From: Phascolomyces articulosus
Taxonomy: Eukaryota > Mucoromycota > Mucoromycetes > Mucorales > Lichtheimiaceae
Assembly: GCA_025677815.1 (NCBI GenBank)
Contig: JAIXMP010000007.1
Location: 124,001 to 188,000 of the forward strand
Direction of reading: 5' to 3'
Length of the DNA stretch: 64,000 bases
In this document: positions 62,702 through 64,000 of the stretch, piece after piece
Position numbering within the stretch: position 1 is the stretch's first letter
Layout of the letters: each line of letters starts with the position of its first letter
Made by a program: the position numbers and the translations under genes
Notes under the pieces: generated by a model
Told to the model about the DNA's origin: nothing
The model's database searches: none
Seen by the model: only the letters and a program-made list of their open reading frames with translations

Positions 62702-64000
62702 AAAAAGTCTGTTTTATCTTCATTTTTTTCTTATAAACAACAAAAATTTCCCACAAAGGTCTGGTTTACCTTATTGATATCTAATAATAATAATGACACT
62801 ATACATCCCACCATTAAATGAAATGAATGGCTCAATAATAAATATATAAAAATTAAGACTATATAATAATAAATAACTTTACACCTTGATGTCTCTTTTA
62901 ACGTACCGCATAAGTCTTTTTATGTTTTTCTTGATGGACACAGGTATAAGGGATAACAGTACCGTATCTTACTTCTGGATGATTAATTTCATTCTAATGT
63001 TCTGAATTATCAAATAGGCCATCAAGTACAACGCTATTATGAACTGGTAATAAAGTTGCATAAATCACATAAGTAATATTCGAGAGTATTTAGTGTATTA
63101 TTCATCGAACGAAGGAGATTCAGCTGCTTTGAAAATGAAAATAAAATGTTGGCGAGCCTTGGTTTAAGAAATCATACCAACCCTTTACCGACTACCGACT
63201 TTTCAATGTTGTCCTGGTTTTTTAAAGTCCCATACAATATAAAGTTAAATAATAGAGTTAAAAAAGACGCAGAAGAAACCATCGTACCATTGAATCTAAA
63301 TGTAAAATCCTACACATATGATGTCTAAATATGAACAGTATATACAATAAAAATAAAGTAAAATATATTATAAACATGTAATTCAGGCTTTTATTCATGG
63401 ACAAGTAAAGTAGCCAATAAATCTTGGCCCCAATTTTATTATTCGTGTATCTTATCGCTTGGATCCAAGGGACAGACAAATTTTCGTTTTTATCCTATCA
63501 TTTAACGTATCTGTCATTGGTTGTATTTGCTTGATCAAGTTATATCCGTCTGTCTGGGTTTGTTGTCCTGGTATACCATACCATGTCCAATCCATCACTC
63601 AAGAGAGAGAAGTCTTCGGCTTCTTTGCTTTTATCGTCTAATCGTACCCATCGTACGTTGATTGCAACTCTTGAATGTATGTGTTCCTCGCGTGATCAAT
63701 AACATACGATAGAAAAAAAACAATAATCATATTAATATTTAAGAACGACAATAACGATAATAATGAAAACCGTATATATAACACGAAACTAAAAAAAACA
63801 CGTACCAAACACAATAATAGTGATTTCATTCAAATGTAGTGCGCCTAGCCCATGTTTAGAATTGCATTATTATAAAAATAATACAATAATGGTTTCCAGA
63901 AGCTACCACGAGGAGGTGGCATTACATCAGCCTCCACCTCCCTGTACTTTCAGGCGAAAGATCAGGTCCAAACGGTAGTCCAAAACAGCGAAAGAGAAAG
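62702..64000. other. Terminal intergenic stretch
   Basis: The 3' flank of the ubiquitin protease gene, then AT-rich DNA. Open frames at 63146-63328 and 63459-63641 have no motif. A short inverted repeat (GGAGGTGG at 63912-63919 and CCACCTCC at 63934-63941) lies near the end; the last 100 bases are less AT-rich and may belong to a gene beyond the window. Confidence 0.5.

Overview
This is a nuclear fungal window, most likely from Mucoromycota (order Mucorales). The genes have many short GT-AG introns (roughly 40-180 bases) and the intergenic DNA is very AT-rich. Proteins carry Asn/Gln/Thr homopolymer runs. The gene set fits an early-diverging fungus: a bacterial-type lactate permease, an ATP:cob(I)alamin adenosyltransferase, a copper-fist regulator, a Cys-form selenoprotein-O and an SPX phosphate transporter. 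I place it by gene content and style only and do not name a species. Exon boundaries were worked out by hand from splice motifs, reading-frame continuity and family conservation. Each spliced gene below sums to an intact frame, except the 3' end of the calmodulin-like gene.

Layout. 0-1 kb: 3' end of an LctP/LldP-type lactate permease. 1.5-3.5 kb: a decayed F-box/leucine-rich-repeat gene with at least nine disabling stops and several frame changes. 3.5-10.3 kb: a long AT-rich gene-poor stretch with one copy (about 6.0-6.9 kb) of a dispersed repeat and some coding-like debris. 10.3-11.6 kb: glutamine synthetase. 13.1-15.1 kb: a type II membrane protein resembling O-fucosyltransferases. 16.5-17.9 kb: relic of an unrecognised minus-strand gene. 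19.6-22.7 kb: TBC (Rab-GAP) coiled-coil protein. 23.0-23.7 kb: second, inverted copy of the dispersed repeat. 24.1-34.2 kb: a dense block of hotdog thioesterase, calreticulin (KDEL), membrane-anchored GH17 glucanase, COX18 (minus), cob(I)alamin adenosyltransferase and SPX-domain phosphate transporter. 36.5-38.2 kb: ammonium transporter (minus). 42.3-44.6 kb: selenoprotein-O pseudokinase/AMPylase. 44.7-47.4 kb: an unrecognised 813-residue protein with a repeated short acidic motif (minus). 48.2-51.6 kb: START-domain protein with a hydrophobic C-terminus. 51.9-53.2 kb: peroxisomal MaoC/hydratase-2 ending in SKL (minus). 56.7-59.2 kb: calmodulin-like protein and a copper-fist transcription factor (both minus). 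60.0-62.7 kb: membrane-anchored ubiquitin-specific protease.

There is no prokaryote-style operon, CRISPR array or biosynthetic cluster. Neighbouring genes are mostly unrelated housekeeping genes, but some themes recur. Nitrogen acquisition is represented by the ammonium transporter and glutamine synthetase. Organelle function is represented by COX18, which shares a 209-base divergent promoter with the cobalamin enzyme, and by the peroxisomal hydratase. Metal and ion homeostasis is represented by the copper-fist factor, the SPX transporter and the calmodulin-like protein. The parts I consider least explained are the pair of inverted dispersed repeats with a shared reading frame, the repeat-motif 813-residue protein, and the gene relics. 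No tRNA or rRNA gene was recognised by eye.
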